From assembly GCF_026339955.1 (NCBI RefSeq), contig NZ_JAPEPW010000001.1, positions 5,265,001-5,329,000 on the forward strand: DNA of 64,000 nucleotides. The letters are read 5' to 3'. The position numbers and the translations under genes were made by a program. Positions 15,768-24,166 of this stretch are shown here, piece after piece. This DNA is from Streptomyces sp. NBC_01549 (GTDB lineage: Bacteria > Actinomycetota > Actinomycetes > Streptomycetales > Streptomycetaceae). The notes beneath the pieces were generated by a model. It was not told where the DNA came from, did not search any database, and saw nothing but the letters and a program-made list of their open reading frames with translations. Each line of letters begins with the position of its first letter. The stretch's first letter is position 1.

Positions 15768-16637
15768 TCAGCCGTCCCTGAGTTTCTTCAGGCGCTCCAC
15801 GTCCGCCGCGTGCCCCTGCTTCCCACCCGGCGTCTCGATGATCAGCGGGACGCCCTCGGTGGCGGGGTGCGTCATCAGCGCGCGGAACGGGTCCTCCCCG
15901 ATGTGACCGGAGCCGATGTTCTCGTGGCGGTCCTTGTGGGCGCCGACCACGTCCTTGGAGTCGTTGGCGTGGATCAGCTTGAGCCGGCCCTCGCCGACCG
16001 TGTCCACCAGCAGGTCGAGCGTCTGGTGCATCCCGCTCGGCCCGGTCAGGTCGTGCCCCGCCGCGTAGATGTGACAGGTGTCGAGGCAGACGCCCAGCTT
16101 CGGGTGGGCGTCCAGTGCCTCGAAGTACGGCCCGAAGTCCCAGGTGCGTGAGCAGAGCGAGGCGCCCTGGCCCGCGGTCGACTCCAGGAGCAGATACGGG
16201 TCGTCGTCATGGGTCAGCTCGTCCAGCAGGGGCAGCAGATGCTCACGTACCTGCTTGAGGGCGACGGCCCGCTCCCGTCCCCCGGTGGCGCTCCCCGTGT
16301 GCACGACCACGCCGAGCGCGCCGATCTCCCGGCCCCGCCGCAGCGAGTGCCGCAGTGACTCCACCGACTTCTCGACCGTCGCCTCGGTGTGCGAGCCGAA
16401 GTTGATCAGATACGGGGCGTGGACGTACGCGGGGATCGACTCGGCGGCGCAGGCCGCCCGGAACTCCTCGTCCTGGCGGGGACTGCCGACGGGCGTCGCC
16501 CAGCCGCGCGGGTTGGCGACGAAGACCTGGACGGTCTCGGCGCCCATCTCACGTGCGTAGGTCAGGCCGACGGAGTTGAGGCCGCCGGCCACGGGGACAT
16601 GGCCGCCGACGGGATTGCGGAGCTGCTTGCTGGTCAC
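15768..16637 (-). CDS. nfo: Deoxyribonuclease IV (AP endonuclease)
   Basis: A 289-residue zinc-dependent AP endonuclease of base excision repair, cleaving 5' to abasic sites. The TIM-barrel metal ligands are visible in order: YVHAPYLINFGS (His), VVHTGSATGG (His), LLLESTAGQG (Glu), GVCLDTCHIYAAGHDL (Asp-His), LKLIHANDSKDVVGAHKDRHENIGSGHIG (His, Asp, His) and LIIETPG (Glu). Length is normal. The start is GTG 16637, with conserved sequence beginning at GGHVPVAGGL about ten residues later. It lies downstream of the PASTA kinase on the same strand with a 60-base gap and may be read from its transcript. Confidence 0.93.
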   Translation of the reverse strand: MTSKQLRNPVGGHVPVAGGLNSVGLTYAREMGAETVQVFVANPRGWATPVGSPRQDEEFRAACAAESIPAYVHAPYLINFGSHTEATVEKSVESLRHSLRRGREIGALGVVVHTGSATGGRERAVALKQVREHLLPLLDELTHDDDPYLLLESTAGQGASLCSRTWDFGPYFEALDAHPKLGVCLDTCHIYAAGHDLTGPSGMHQTLDLLVDTVGEGRLKLIHANDSKDVVGAHKDRHENIGSGHIGEDPFRALMTHPATEGVPLIIETPGGKQGHAADVERLKKLRDG

Positions 16638-16697
16638 ACCCTTCAGGGTGTCACGCGCTCCCGGACGGCCCGTCGGCGGACCTCACTGCCTCGGCCC

Positions 16698-18656
16698 TCA
16701 GCGGATCACGATGGTGATCGTCGACCCCTTGGGCGCGGTTTTGCCGCCCTCCACCGACTGGCTCTTGACGTGATCACCGAAGAGCCCGAGCAGCCCGCGG
16801 TCCTCGTCGACCTGGAACCCGGCGTCCTCCAGCGTCTTCTTCGCGTCGTCCACGCTGTCGCCCACCACGTCCGGCACCGAGACCATCTCGGGGCCCTTGG
16901 ACACCGTCAGCGTGACGGTGTCGCCCCCGGCCACCTGGCTGCCCGCCTTCGGCGACTGCCGGGCGATCTGTCCCTGGTCGAACTCCGAGTTGACCTGCTG
17001 GGTGGCGATCTTCACCTTCAGGCCCGCCTGCTCCAGCTCCGAGGTGGCGTCCGCGACGGACGCGCCCGTGACGTCCGCGACCTCCACCGGGCTGCCCTTG
17101 CTGACGATGAGGGCGATGGCCGAACCGGCGTGCCGCTCCGTGCCCGCGCCCGGATCCGAACGGATCACGAAGCCCTTGGGAACGTCCTGGTCGAACTCCC
17201 GGGTGACCATGCCCGCGGCCAGTCCGGCCCCCTTCAGGAGCTCCCGCGCCTTGAACAGCGCGAAGCCCGTCAGGTCGGGCACCTTCGCCGTCTCCGGGCC
17301 GTCGGAGATGGTCAGCGTCACGGAGCCGTTGTCCCGGATACGCGTGCCCGGGGCCGGGTCGCTGCGGATGACGGTGCCGCGCTTCACGGTGTCGCTGTAG
17401 GCGTGCTTGACCTGCCCGACATCGAGCCCGGCCTGCTGGATCCGCGCCTTGGCCTGCGTCTCGGTCTTCGCCAGCAGCAGTGGGACCTTGGTGAACTGGC
17501 CGGAATTGATGTACCAGACGCCCGCGCCGAGCCCGAGCACCAGCACGACCGCGGCGATGATCGCCAGCGTTCCGCGCCGGGGCCGTGAGCCGCGCCGCGG
17601 GGGAGCGGGTGGTCCGGACTCGAACGGGCTGGTCTGCTCGAACCGGCTGGTCCGGTTCAGCGGGTCGCCGCCGTCGGCGCCGTTCTCGTAGTCCTCGTTC
17701 ACCGGCAGCAGGCGCGGCACGGACAGCGAGCGCGGGATCACGCTCGTACGGTCGCCCGCGTTGTCATGCCCCACGGCGAGCGCCTGCGGGGGTATGGCGT
17801 CGAGCTGTTCGGCGGTGAGCCCGGCCCGCGCCTGGAGGACCTGGCCGAGCAGCGCCACCGCGTCGTACGGGCGCACCTCGGGGTTGCGGGCGGTCGCCGA
17901 GGCGACCAGCTCGTCGAGGGCGTAGGGCATCGAGGGCACGGCGGCCGAGGGCGGCGGCACGTCCGCGTGCAGGTGCTGGTAGAGCACCTGGGCGGGGGAG
18001 TCCCCGGAGTGCGGCTTGCCGCCAGTGAGCATTTCGTAGAGGACGACCCCACAGGCGTAGACGTCGACGCGGGTGTCCGCGGTGCCGTGCTCGATCTGTT
18101 CGGGGGCGAGGTACGACACGGTGCCGAGCACGGCCCCGGTCGTGTTGGTGACGGTGTCCACGGCCCTTACGAGGCCGAAATCGGCCACCTTGACCCGGCC
18201 GTCATCCCCTATCAGGACGTTCTCCGGCTTCATGTCGCGGTGCACGAACCCCGCGCGGTGCGCGGCGCCGAGCGCGGCGAGCACCGGTTCCAGGACGTCC
18301 AGGGCGGCCCGCGGCTGCAGCGCCCCGCGCTCCCGCAGTACGTCGCGCAGGGTGCAGCCGGCGACGTACTCCATGGCCAGATAGACGTACGACCCGTCCG
18401 TGCCCTGGTCGAAGACCTGCACCACGTTGGGGTGCGCGAGCCGGGCCACCGACTTGGCCTCCCTGATGAAACGCTCGACGAACGAGCCGTCGGCGGCCAG
18501 CGTCGGGTGCATCACCTTGAGCGCGAGCACGCGGTCGAGGCGGGTGTCCAGGGCCCGGTAGACCGTGGCCATCCCGCCGACCGCGATCCGTGCGTCCACG
18601 CGGTAGCGGCCGTCGAGCACCTGCCCGACAAGCGGGTCCTGAAGGGTCGTATCCAC
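16698..18656 (-). CDS. Membrane Ser/Thr protein kinase with four PASTA domains
   Basis: A 652-residue eukaryotic-type kinase. The kinase domain (about 15-275) has the glycine loop IAVGGMATVYRA, the invariant Lys in LALKVMHP, the catalytic HRDMKPENV, DFGLVRAVD, and the activation-loop Thr region TNTTGAVLGTVSYLAPEQ. A basic, proline-rich juxtamembrane stretch and one membrane helix (LAIIAAVVLVLGLGAGVWYI, about residue 380) follow. Four extracellular PASTA domains end the protein, marked by repeated VTLTVSKGPE-like ends. PASTA domains bind muropeptides or lipid II in PknB/StkP relatives (established knowledge), suggesting wall sensing. GTG 18656 (DTTLQDPLVGQVLDGRY) is chosen over longer forms because upstream residues are low complexity. 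The counterpart is SCO2110. Confidence 0.94.
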   Translation of the reverse strand: MDTTLQDPLVGQVLDGRYRVDARIAVGGMATVYRALDTRLDRVLALKVMHPTLAADGSFVERFIREAKSVARLAHPNVVQVFDQGTDGSYVYLAMEYVAGCTLRDVLRERGALQPRAALDVLEPVLAALGAAHRAGFVHRDMKPENVLIGDDGRVKVADFGLVRAVDTVTNTTGAVLGTVSYLAPEQIEHGTADTRVDVYACGVVLYEMLTGGKPHSGDSPAQVLYQHLHADVPPPSAAVPSMPYALDELVASATARNPEVRPYDAVALLGQVLQARAGLTAEQLDAIPPQALAVGHDNAGDRTSVIPRSLSVPRLLPVNEDYENGADGGDPLNRTSRFEQTSPFESGPPAPPRRGSRPRRGTLAIIAAVVLVLGLGAGVWYINSGQFTKVPLLLAKTETQAKARIQQAGLDVGQVKHAYSDTVKRGTVIRSDPAPGTRIRDNGSVTLTISDGPETAKVPDLTGFALFKARELLKGAGLAAGMVTREFDQDVPKGFVIRSDPGAGTERHAGSAIALIVSKGSPVEVADVTGASVADATSELEQAGLKVKIATQQVNSEFDQGQIARQSPKAGSQVAGGDTVTLTVSKGPEMVSVPDVVGDSVDDAKKTLEDAGFQVDEDRGLLGLFGDHVKSQSVEGGKTAPKGSTITIVIR

Positions 18657-18923
18657 GCAGGCGAGTCTACGAGCCGCCACTGTCACCCCCACCCTTCCGG
18701 CCAATTCCGGAGCGGGACTGCAGCCGACCTGTGACGCATCTCGTACGGGTGATCGATGGGTTCCACATGCCGTGCACAGGGACGCAAACCGAGCGGCCCC
18801 CGCCCCCTCGCCCCCCCCCGCGGCCGCCAACGACGCTCCACCCCCACGGGCGACGCACACTTTCCAGCCGACTGGAAACGGGCGGTGCTCGGGCGGGAGA
18901 AAGAACACACCGGCGCCGGATGC

Positions 18924-19718
18924 CTAGAAAGCAGGACGCTCAGGATCCAACCGCGCCAGCCCCTCCGCAGGAGATGACGCGGAGGCGAAGTGCCGCCGAG
19001 GAATCCGCCCCGCACGCCAGGCGAGCCGCCCGGCTTCCACCGCGTGCCTCATGCCCTCGGCCATCAGTACCGGCTCCTGCGCCCGGGTCACGGCCGACGC
19101 CAGCATGACCCCCGCGCACCCGAGCTCCATCGCGAACGCCGCATCCGACGCCGTACCGGCCCCCGCGTCCAGAATCACCGGCACACGTGCGTGCTCCACG
19201 ATCAGCTGGAAGTTGTGCGGGTTGCGGATGCCGAGACCGGACCCGATGGGCGACCCGAGCGGCATGACCGCCGCGCACCCCACGTCCTCCAGCTTCCGTG
19301 CGAGCACAGGATCGTCGTTGGTGTACGGCAGCACGGTGAACCCGTCGTCGACGAGCGTCTCGGCGGCGTCCAGCAACTCGATCGGATCCGGCAGCAGGGT
19401 CCGCTCGTCGGCGATGACCTCCAGCTTGATCAGCTCCGTACCGAGCGCCTCGCGCGCGAGGCGCGCGGTCAGGACGGCCTCGCCCGCGGTGAAACACCCC
19501 GCCGTGTTCGGCAGCACCCGGATGCCCAGCTTGTCGAGCACGGACAGCACCGAGCCGTGCGCCGCGGGATCCACCCGCCGCATCGCGACCGTCGTCAGCT
19601 CCGTGCCGGACGCGACGAGCGACCGCTCCAGGACGTCGAGGCTGGGCGCACCCCCCGTACCCATGATCAGCCGGGACGAGAAGGACGTACCTCCGAGGAC
19701 GAACGGATCGTCGGCCAT
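18924..19718 (-). CDS. thiG: Thiazole synthase
   Basis: Builds the thiazole phosphate ring of thiamine from deoxyxylulose phosphate, dehydroglycine and ThiS-thiocarboxylate. The 264-residue TIM barrel shows FSSRLIMGTGG at the N-terminus, the Schiff-base Lys98 in ELIKLEVI, LPYTNDDPVLARKLED, AVMPLGSPIGSGLGI, and the phosphate-binding VILDAGAGTASDA. It is the last gene of the thiOSG operon, starting 3 bases after the thiS stop. Upstream hydroxyl-iminoglycine comes from ThiO in the same operon, so the thiazole branch is complete here except for ThiF and Dxs. Confidence 0.96.
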   Translation of the reverse strand: MADDPFVLGGTSFSSRLIMGTGGAPSLDVLERSLVASGTELTTVAMRRVDPAAHGSVLSVLDKLGIRVLPNTAGCFTAGEAVLTARLAREALGTELIKLEVIADERTLLPDPIELLDAAETLVDDGFTVLPYTNDDPVLARKLEDVGCAAVMPLGSPIGSGLGIRNPHNFQLIVEHARVPVILDAGAGTASDAAFAMELGCAGVMLASAVTRAQEPVLMAEGMRHAVEAGRLAWRAGRIPRRHFASASSPAEGLARLDPERPAF

Positions 19719-19721
19719 GGT

Positions 19722-19922
19722 TCAGCCTCCTTGGACTGCGGTGAGGACTTCGACGCGGTCTCCCTCGGAGAGGGCCGTGGACGACCACTGCGCCCGTGGG
19801 ACGACGGTCTCGTTGAGCGCGGCGGCGATGCCGGAGGGCGCGACGGTCAGGGTGGCGACGAGCGTGTCGAGGGCCGTGTCGGCGGCGACGAGCCGTCGCT
19901 CTCCGTTGACGAAGATGTTCAT
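19722..19922 (-). CDS. thiS: Sulfur carrier protein ThiS
   Basis: A 66-residue ubiquitin-like sulfur carrier. It begins MNIFVNGERRLV and ends in the Gly-Gly dipeptide (VLTAVQGG) that is adenylated and thiocarboxylated to deliver sulfur to ThiG. GDRVEVLTAVQGG is the family signature. ATG 19922 overlaps the thiO stop by 4 bases (ATGA), so translation is coupled. Length is normal. Confidence 0.95.
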   Translation of the reverse strand: MNIFVNGERRLVAADTALDTLVATLTVAPSGIAAALNETVVPRAQWSSTALSEGDRVEVLTAVQGG

Positions 19923-21124
19923 ACGGTCTGCTCCGTGAGTGCTGTGCTGAAGCGCCCGGGGGTGAAGGGGCGGGCCTCTTCCGGGAGTTCCCCGGTGGTC
20001 AGGACGTGCGCCATGACGTCCCCCGTGACGGGTGTGAGCAGGACGCCGTTGCGGTAGTGCCCGGTGGCCAGCAGCAGCCCATCGAGCGCGGTCGGGCCGA
20101 GCAGCGGCGCGTTGTCGGGCGACCCGGGCCGCAGGCCGGCGCGGGTCTCGGTGAGCGGCAGCTCGGTGATCCCGGGCACCAGCTCGTGCGCGTCGCGCAG
20201 CAGCTCGTACACCCCGCCCGCGGTCACCGTCGTGTCCCAGCCCAGCTCCTCGCTGGTGGCGCCCACGACGAGCTCACCGTTCTCGCGCGGCACCAGATAG
20301 ACCTGGCTGCCGCGCACCACGGCCCGCACGGTCCGGCTCAGGAACGGCGCGTACCGCTTCGGCACGGTCAGCCGCAGCACCTGCCCCTTCACGGGCCGCA
20401 CGGGCGGCAGTACGTCGTCGGGAACGCCCGCGAGCTCCCCGCTGTGGCTCCCGGCGGCGAGCACCACGTGCCCCGCCGCCAGCTGCTCACCACCCGACGT
20501 GACGACCCCGGCGGCCCGGTCCCCTGTGACGGTCAGGCGCTCCGCCCACGTCCGGTGGAACTCCACTCCGGCCCGCTCGCACGCCGTGACCAGGGCCTTC
20601 GCGAGCCGGCGGGGGTCGATCTGGTGGTCGCCGTCGACCCGCAGCCCGCCGCGCACGCCCGGCGCGAGCATCGGCTCCAGACGACGGCACTCCCGGCCGC
20701 TGAGCCACTCCGACTCGAGCCCCGAGCGGTGTTGCAGGGCGTGCAGTTCGCGCAGGTGGGCGCGGTCGTCGGCGTCCATCGCGACGGCCAGCGTGCCGCA
20801 TCGGCGGTAGCCGAGGTCCTGACCGCTCGCCTCGGTGAGTTCCGCCACGAAGTCGGGATAGCGGCGCGCGGAGGCGAGGTTCAGGCCCAGCAGGGTCTGC
20901 TCGCCGTAGTGCAGCTCGGTGACGGCGGCGAGCATTCCGGCGGCCACCCGTGCGGCCCCGCCGCCCGGCTCGGGGTCCACGACCGTGACGGTGAACCCGC
21001 GCTGCGCGGCCCGCCAGGCGGTCACGAGACCGATGATCCCGCCCCCGATGACGAGGACGTCTGAGGCGCGTGCGTCCGATGGCGGCGCATCCGATGAACG
21101 TGCAGGTGTACGCGTAGGCGACAT
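19919..21124 (-). CDS. thiO: Glycine oxidase ThiO
   Basis: FAD-dependent oxidation of glycine to the imine used by ThiG; the aerobic alternative to ThiH. The 401-residue DAAO-superfamily protein has the dinucleotide-binding motif VLVIGGGIIGLVTAWRAAQRG (about residues 23-43), GGAARVAAGMLAAV, VVLAAGSHSGEL, and the C-terminal AGLRPGSPDNAPLLGPT...ATGHYRNGVLLTPVTG that closes the FAD and substrate site. The first 20 residues are a low-complexity extension, so the true start could be later than ATG 21124. It heads the thiOSG operon and is controlled by the TPP riboswitch immediately upstream. Confidence 0.94.
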   Translation of the reverse strand: MSPTRTPARSSDAPPSDARASDVLVIGGGIIGLVTAWRAAQRGFTVTVVDPEPGGGAARVAAGMLAAVTELHYGEQTLLGLNLASARRYPDFVAELTEASGQDLGYRRCGTLAVAMDADDRAHLRELHALQHRSGLESEWLSGRECRRLEPMLAPGVRGGLRVDGDHQIDPRRLAKALVTACERAGVEFHRTWAERLTVTGDRAAGVVTSGGEQLAAGHVVLAAGSHSGELAGVPDDVLPPVRPVKGQVLRLTVPKRYAPFLSRTVRAVVRGSQVYLVPRENGELVVGATSEELGWDTTVTAGGVYELLRDAHELVPGITELPLTETRAGLRPGSPDNAPLLGPTALDGLLLATGHYRNGVLLTPVTGDVMAHVLTTGELPEEARPFTPGRFSTALTEQTV

Positions 21125-21137
21125 GGGCGTCCAGCCC

Positions 21138-21228
21138 CTCCCTTCGCCGGCATGACCCGGATCAGGTTCGTACGGTCGGAGGCCGCCAGCCTCCCTCTCA
21201 GCCCGGTACGTCCGGGCTCCCGCGAGTG
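21138..21228 (-). ncRNA. TPP riboswitch controlling thiOSG
   Basis: On the minus strand, the region before thiO has the conserved THI-element blocks: the closing stem CGGGAGCCCGG, then CCGGGCTGAGAGGGAGG, a variable arm, GAACCTGATCCGGGTCATGCCGG, and finally GGCGAAGGGAGG, which also includes the likely ribosome binding site for thiO. Overlap of the final stem with that site suggests translational control: thiamine pyrophosphate binding would hide it. The boundaries are approximate. Confidence 0.95.
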
Positions 21229-21285
21229 CTTTACGTTGGCCACCCTAGCCCGCCGCCGTATGTCTCAGTAAGGGAGCCTCCGTCC

Positions 21286-21636
21286 ATGGCCCGTTCGCTC
21301 GACGGCCTCGTCCTCGCCCCGGTCGCCGACCAGGCCCCCGGGCAGGTCGGTACGCGCACCCGGTTCACTTACCACGAGAAGGACGGCGAGATCTGGGCCG
21401 AGTACACGGGCGGGGACGTCGTACGCGGTCACCTCGTGGGGACGCGGGAGGGCGACCGCCTCGACTTCCGGTACGTGCAGCTGAAGCACGACGGCAGCAC
21501 CTCGTCGGGCCACTGCGTGTCCGTGGTCGTGGAGCTGACCGACGGACGGGTGCGCCTGGAGGAGACCTGGGCGTGGGAGTCCCAGGACGGGAGCGGGACG
21601 AGCGTTGTGGAACAGGTCACTGCGCACGTCCCCTGA
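21286..21636 (+). CDS. Small beta-rich conserved protein, unknown function
   Basis: A 116-residue protein made of alternating strands (RTRFTYHEKDGEIWAEYTGGDVVRGHLVGTREGDRLDFRY..., then VVVELTDGRVRLEETWAWES). This is consistent with a small beta-barrel or lipocalin-like fold. No signal peptide, membrane segment or catalytic motif is seen. Relatives are sometimes labelled N-acetylglutamate synthase, which this sequence does not support because there is no GNAT motif. ATG 21286 is preceded by GGGAGCC. It is divergent from the thiO riboswitch and ends just inside the promoter/operator of the next gene. Confidence 0.75.
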   Translation: MARSLDGLVLAPVADQAPGQVGTRTRFTYHEKDGEIWAEYTGGDVVRGHLVGTREGDRLDFRYVQLKHDGSTSSGHCVSVVVELTDGRVRLEETWAWESQDGSGTSVVEQVTAHVP

Positions 21637-21652
21637 CTGACAGATTGTCAGT
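21636..21652. promoter_or_regulatory. Palindromic operator ACTGACAGATTGTCAGT inside a leaderless promoter
   Basis: Perfect 7-base arms (ACTGACA / TGTCAGT) around GAT. It lies between a -35-like CTGACT and the -10-like TATGGT (21658-21663), which is 5 bases before the GTG start at 21669. A bound dimer would block the promoter, so a TetR-like repressor is likely. The regulator is not identified. Confidence 0.55.
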
Positions 21653-21668
21653 TGTCTATGGTGATCAG

Positions 21669-22895
21669 GTGAGCGAGCAGACGCGGGCACAGGGGCGTAC
21701 GGCACGGCGGGTCGTCATCGTGGGCGCGGGCATGGCCGGCGTGCAGACGGCGGTCGCCCTGCGCGAACAGGGTTTCACCGGGGACGTGACGCTGATCGGC
21801 GCCGAGCCGCACCAGCCGTACGACCGGCCGCCGCTGTCCAAGGCGGTACTGCTCGGCAAGGCCGAGGGCTCCGCCTTCGACATCGACTTCGAGGCACTGG
21901 GCATCGAACTCCGGCTCGGCTGCGAGGCGCTGGGTGTGCGCCCCGCGGACCATGAGCTGGACACCGAGGCGGGACCGGTGCCGTACGACGTCCTGGTCCT
22001 GGCGACCGGCGCGGAGCCGATCCAGCTGCCCGGCGCGCGGGGAGTCCCCGGCGTCCATCTGCTGCGGACCCTGGACGACGCCGAGCGGCTGCGCCCCGTG
22101 CTGGCCCAGCAACACGACATCGTGGTCGTCGGGGCGGGCTGGATCGGTGCGGAGTTCGCGACGGCGGCGCGTGACGCCGGGTGCGTGGTGACGGTCGTCG
22201 AGGCCGCCGACCGGCCGCTGGCCGGGGCGTTGCCCGCGGAGGTGGCCGAGCCGATGGCAGCCTGGTACGCGGCCAGCGGCGCCTCGCTGCGCACCCACGC
22301 GCGCGTGGAGCGCGTCGAGCCCGGCGCGGTGGTGCTGGACGACGGCTCGCGGGTCCCCGCGGACGCCGTGGTCGTCGGCATCGGCGCGCGTCCGGCCACC
22401 GCCTGGCTGGCCGGCTCCGGCATCGAGCTCGGCGCCCACCGGGAGGTCGTCGCCGACAACCACCTGCGCACCTCCGTGCCGGACATCTACGCGGTCGGCG
22501 ACTGCGCCTCCTTCCCGTCCGGCCGCTACGAGGAGCGCCTCCTCGTCCACCACTGGGACAACGCCCTGCAGGGCCCGCGCACGGTCGCGGCGAACATCAT
22601 CGGCGAGGCCCCCGCCGCGTACGACCCGGTCCCGTACTTCTGGTCCGAGCAGTTCGGCCGTTTCGTCCAGTACGTCGGCCACCACGCCCCCGCCGATACG
22701 ACCATCTGGCGGGGCGACCCGTCGGGCGCGGCCTGGTCGGTCTGCTGGCTTCGCGAGAGCCGCCTCGTCGCGCTCCTCGCCGTGGGCCGCCCCCGCGACC
22801 TGGCCCAGGGCCGCCGCCTGATCGAGGCGGGCATGCCCATGAACCCGGACATCCTGTCCGACTCGTCCCGCCCCCTGAAGGACGCCACGGCATGA
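21669..22895 (+). CDS. FAD/NAD(P)-dependent ferredoxin reductase-like protein
   Basis: A 408-residue pyridine-nucleotide disulfide oxidoreductase of the putidaredoxin/rhodocoxin reductase group. The FAD site is VVIVGAGMAGVQTAVALREQG, the PYDRPPLSKAVL motif is diagnostic of the group, the NAD(P) site is DIVVVGAGWIGAEFATAARDAGC, and DIYAVGDCASFP is the second FAD motif. The C-terminal reductase domain (VPYFWSEQFGRFVQYVGHH) is present. Such proteins reduce ferredoxins that feed P450s or dioxygenases, but no such partner gene is adjacent. GTG 21669 has no ribosome binding site and sits next to a -10 element, suggesting a leaderless message under the palindromic operator. Confidence 0.9.
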   Translation: MSEQTRAQGRTARRVVIVGAGMAGVQTAVALREQGFTGDVTLIGAEPHQPYDRPPLSKAVLLGKAEGSAFDIDFEALGIELRLGCEALGVRPADHELDTEAGPVPYDVLVLATGAEPIQLPGARGVPGVHLLRTLDDAERLRPVLAQQHDIVVVGAGWIGAEFATAARDAGCVVTVVEAADRPLAGALPAEVAEPMAAWYAASGASLRTHARVERVEPGAVVLDDGSRVPADAVVVGIGARPATAWLAGSGIELGAHREVVADNHLRTSVPDIYAVGDCASFPSGRYEERLLVHHWDNALQGPRTVAANIIGEAPAAYDPVPYFWSEQFGRFVQYVGHHAPADTTIWRGDPSGAAWSVCWLRESRLVALLAVGRPRDLAQGRRLIEAGMPMNPDILSDSSRPLKDATA

Positions 22896-22976
22896 CGGCC
22901 CGGTTTCCGTCGCCCGGACGGCGGTCCGGGCGACGCTCGGGTACCGAGTGTCAGTCCGGGATGGCAGGCTTGTCCC

Positions 22977-23348
22977 GTGACCGAGATTGACGCAAAGATC
23001 GATGCTCTCGTCCCCGCCTGGCTCACCCTCCCCGACATCGCCGAACAGCTCGGCGTCGAGGTGACCCGCGTCCGGCAGCTGGTCAAGGAGGGCCAGCTGA
23101 TCGCCGTACGCCGTGGTGAGAACCGCGCGCTGCACGTCCCCGCCGCCTTCATCGACGGGGCCGAGCAGAAGGTCGTCAAGGGCCTGACCGGCACCTTGAC
23201 GCTCCTGCGGGACGACGGCTTCTCCGACGAAGAGATGCTCGAGTGGCTCTTCACCCCCGACCCGAGCCTGCCCGGCACCCCCGCGCAGGCTCTGAGCGAG
23301 AATCGCGGCACGGAGGTGAAGCGCCGCGCCCAGGCGCTCGCCGTCTGA
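22977..23348 (+). CDS. Rv2175c-family winged-helix DNA-binding protein
   Basis: A 123-residue protein with an N-terminal excisionase/MerR-like helix-turn-helix (LTLPDIAEQLGVEVTRVRQLVKEGQLIAV, about 16-44) and a C-terminal helical domain (VVKGLTGTLTLLRDDGFSDEEMLEWLFTPDP). This is the arrangement of M. tuberculosis Rv2175c, a DNA-binding substrate of the Ser/Thr kinase PknL (established knowledge). A four-PASTA kinase lies 4 kb away, but no direct link can be read from the sequence. Start GTG 22977; a CAGGCT -10-like element six bases upstream may make it leaderless. Confidence 0.85.
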   Translation: MTEIDAKIDALVPAWLTLPDIAEQLGVEVTRVRQLVKEGQLIAVRRGENRALHVPAAFIDGAEQKVVKGLTGTLTLLRDDGFSDEEMLEWLFTPDPSLPGTPAQALSENRGTEVKRRAQALAV

Positions 23349-23365
23349 TTCGACCGACCGTCCGG

Positions 23366-23468
23366 CGTACGGACCACGGCCGGCCCCGGACCACCCCGGC
23401 CGCCGCGGTCCGTACGCACCGCACCACGTCCGTAGGGTGCGTACGACATCCGTACGCACCGCACCACG
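23366..23468 (+). repeat. Interleaved inverted and direct repeats upstream of thiE
   Basis: A 20-base direct repeat, TCCGTACGCACCGCACCACG, occurs at 23409-23428 and 23449-23468, a 40-base period. Between the copies GGTGCGTACG (23436-23445) is the reverse complement of CGTACGCACC in both copies. A further arm CGTACGGACCACGG (23366-23379) can pair with 23403-23416 with one G-U type mismatch. The arms overlap, so at least three hairpins compete. The block ends 12 bases before the thiE start. Confidence 0.8.
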
Positions 23469-23480
23469 GGGGACACACGC

Positions 23481-24131
23481 ATGCCCGAGAACGCCGCCCG
23501 CACCCGCCTCGCCGACGCCCGCGTCTATCTCTGCACGGACGCCCGTAAGCGCCAGGGCGACCTCGCCGAGTTCCTGGACGTGGTCCTGGCCGGCGGCGTC
23601 GACATCGTGCAGCTGCGCGACAAGGGCATGGAGGCCGCCGAGGAACTGGAGCACCTCCAGGTCTTCGCGGACGCCTGCGCCCGCCACGGCAAGCTCCTGG
23701 CGGTCAACGACCGCGCGGACGTCGCCCACGCCATCGGCGCCGACGTACTCCACCTGGGCCAGGGCGACCTCCCGGTCCCCGCCGCCCGCGCGATCCTCGG
23801 CGACGAGGTCCTGATCGGCCGCTCCACGCACGCCGAGTCCGAGGCCGCGGCCGCCGCCGTCCAGGACGGCGTGGACTACTTCTGCACCGGCCCCTGCTGG
23901 CCCACCCCCACCAAGCCCGGCCGCCACGCCCCGGGCCTCGACCTGGTCCGTCACACGGCGTCCCTCGCCACCGACCGCCCCTGGTTCGCCATCGGCGGCA
24001 TCGACCTCGGCAACCTCGACGAGGTATTGGAGGCGGGCGCCCGCCGCGTCGTCGTCGTTCGGGCGATCACCGAGGCGGCCGATCCCGGGGCGGCGGCGGG
24101 GGAATTCGCGAAGCGGCTGCGTCAGGCGTAG
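23481..24131 (+). CDS. thiE: Thiamine-phosphate synthase
   Basis: Joins hydroxymethylpyrimidine pyrophosphate and thiazole phosphate to give thiamine phosphate. The 216-residue TIM barrel has VDIVQLRDKGMEAAEELEH (pyrophosphate binding), LLAVNDRADVAHAIGADVLHLGQGDLP, LIGRSTHAESEA, DYFCTGPCWPTPTKPG and WFAIGGIDLGNLDEVLEAGARRVVVVRAI. These cover all conserved loops. ATG 23481 follows GGGGGACA. No TPP riboswitch is visible upstream; instead the leader carries the alternating repeat structure described separately. Together with thiOSG it forms most of the thiazole and coupling steps of thiamine synthesis. Confidence 0.94.
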   Translation: MPENAARTRLADARVYLCTDARKRQGDLAEFLDVVLAGGVDIVQLRDKGMEAAEELEHLQVFADACARHGKLLAVNDRADVAHAIGADVLHLGQGDLPVPAARAILGDEVLIGRSTHAESEAAAAAVQDGVDYFCTGPCWPTPTKPGRHAPGLDLVRHTASLATDRPWFAIGGIDLGNLDEVLEAGARRVVVVRAITEAADPGAAAGEFAKRLRQA

Positions 24132-24166
24132 GCCGCGGCTGCGCCAGGCACCGCGGGCGTTTCGAT

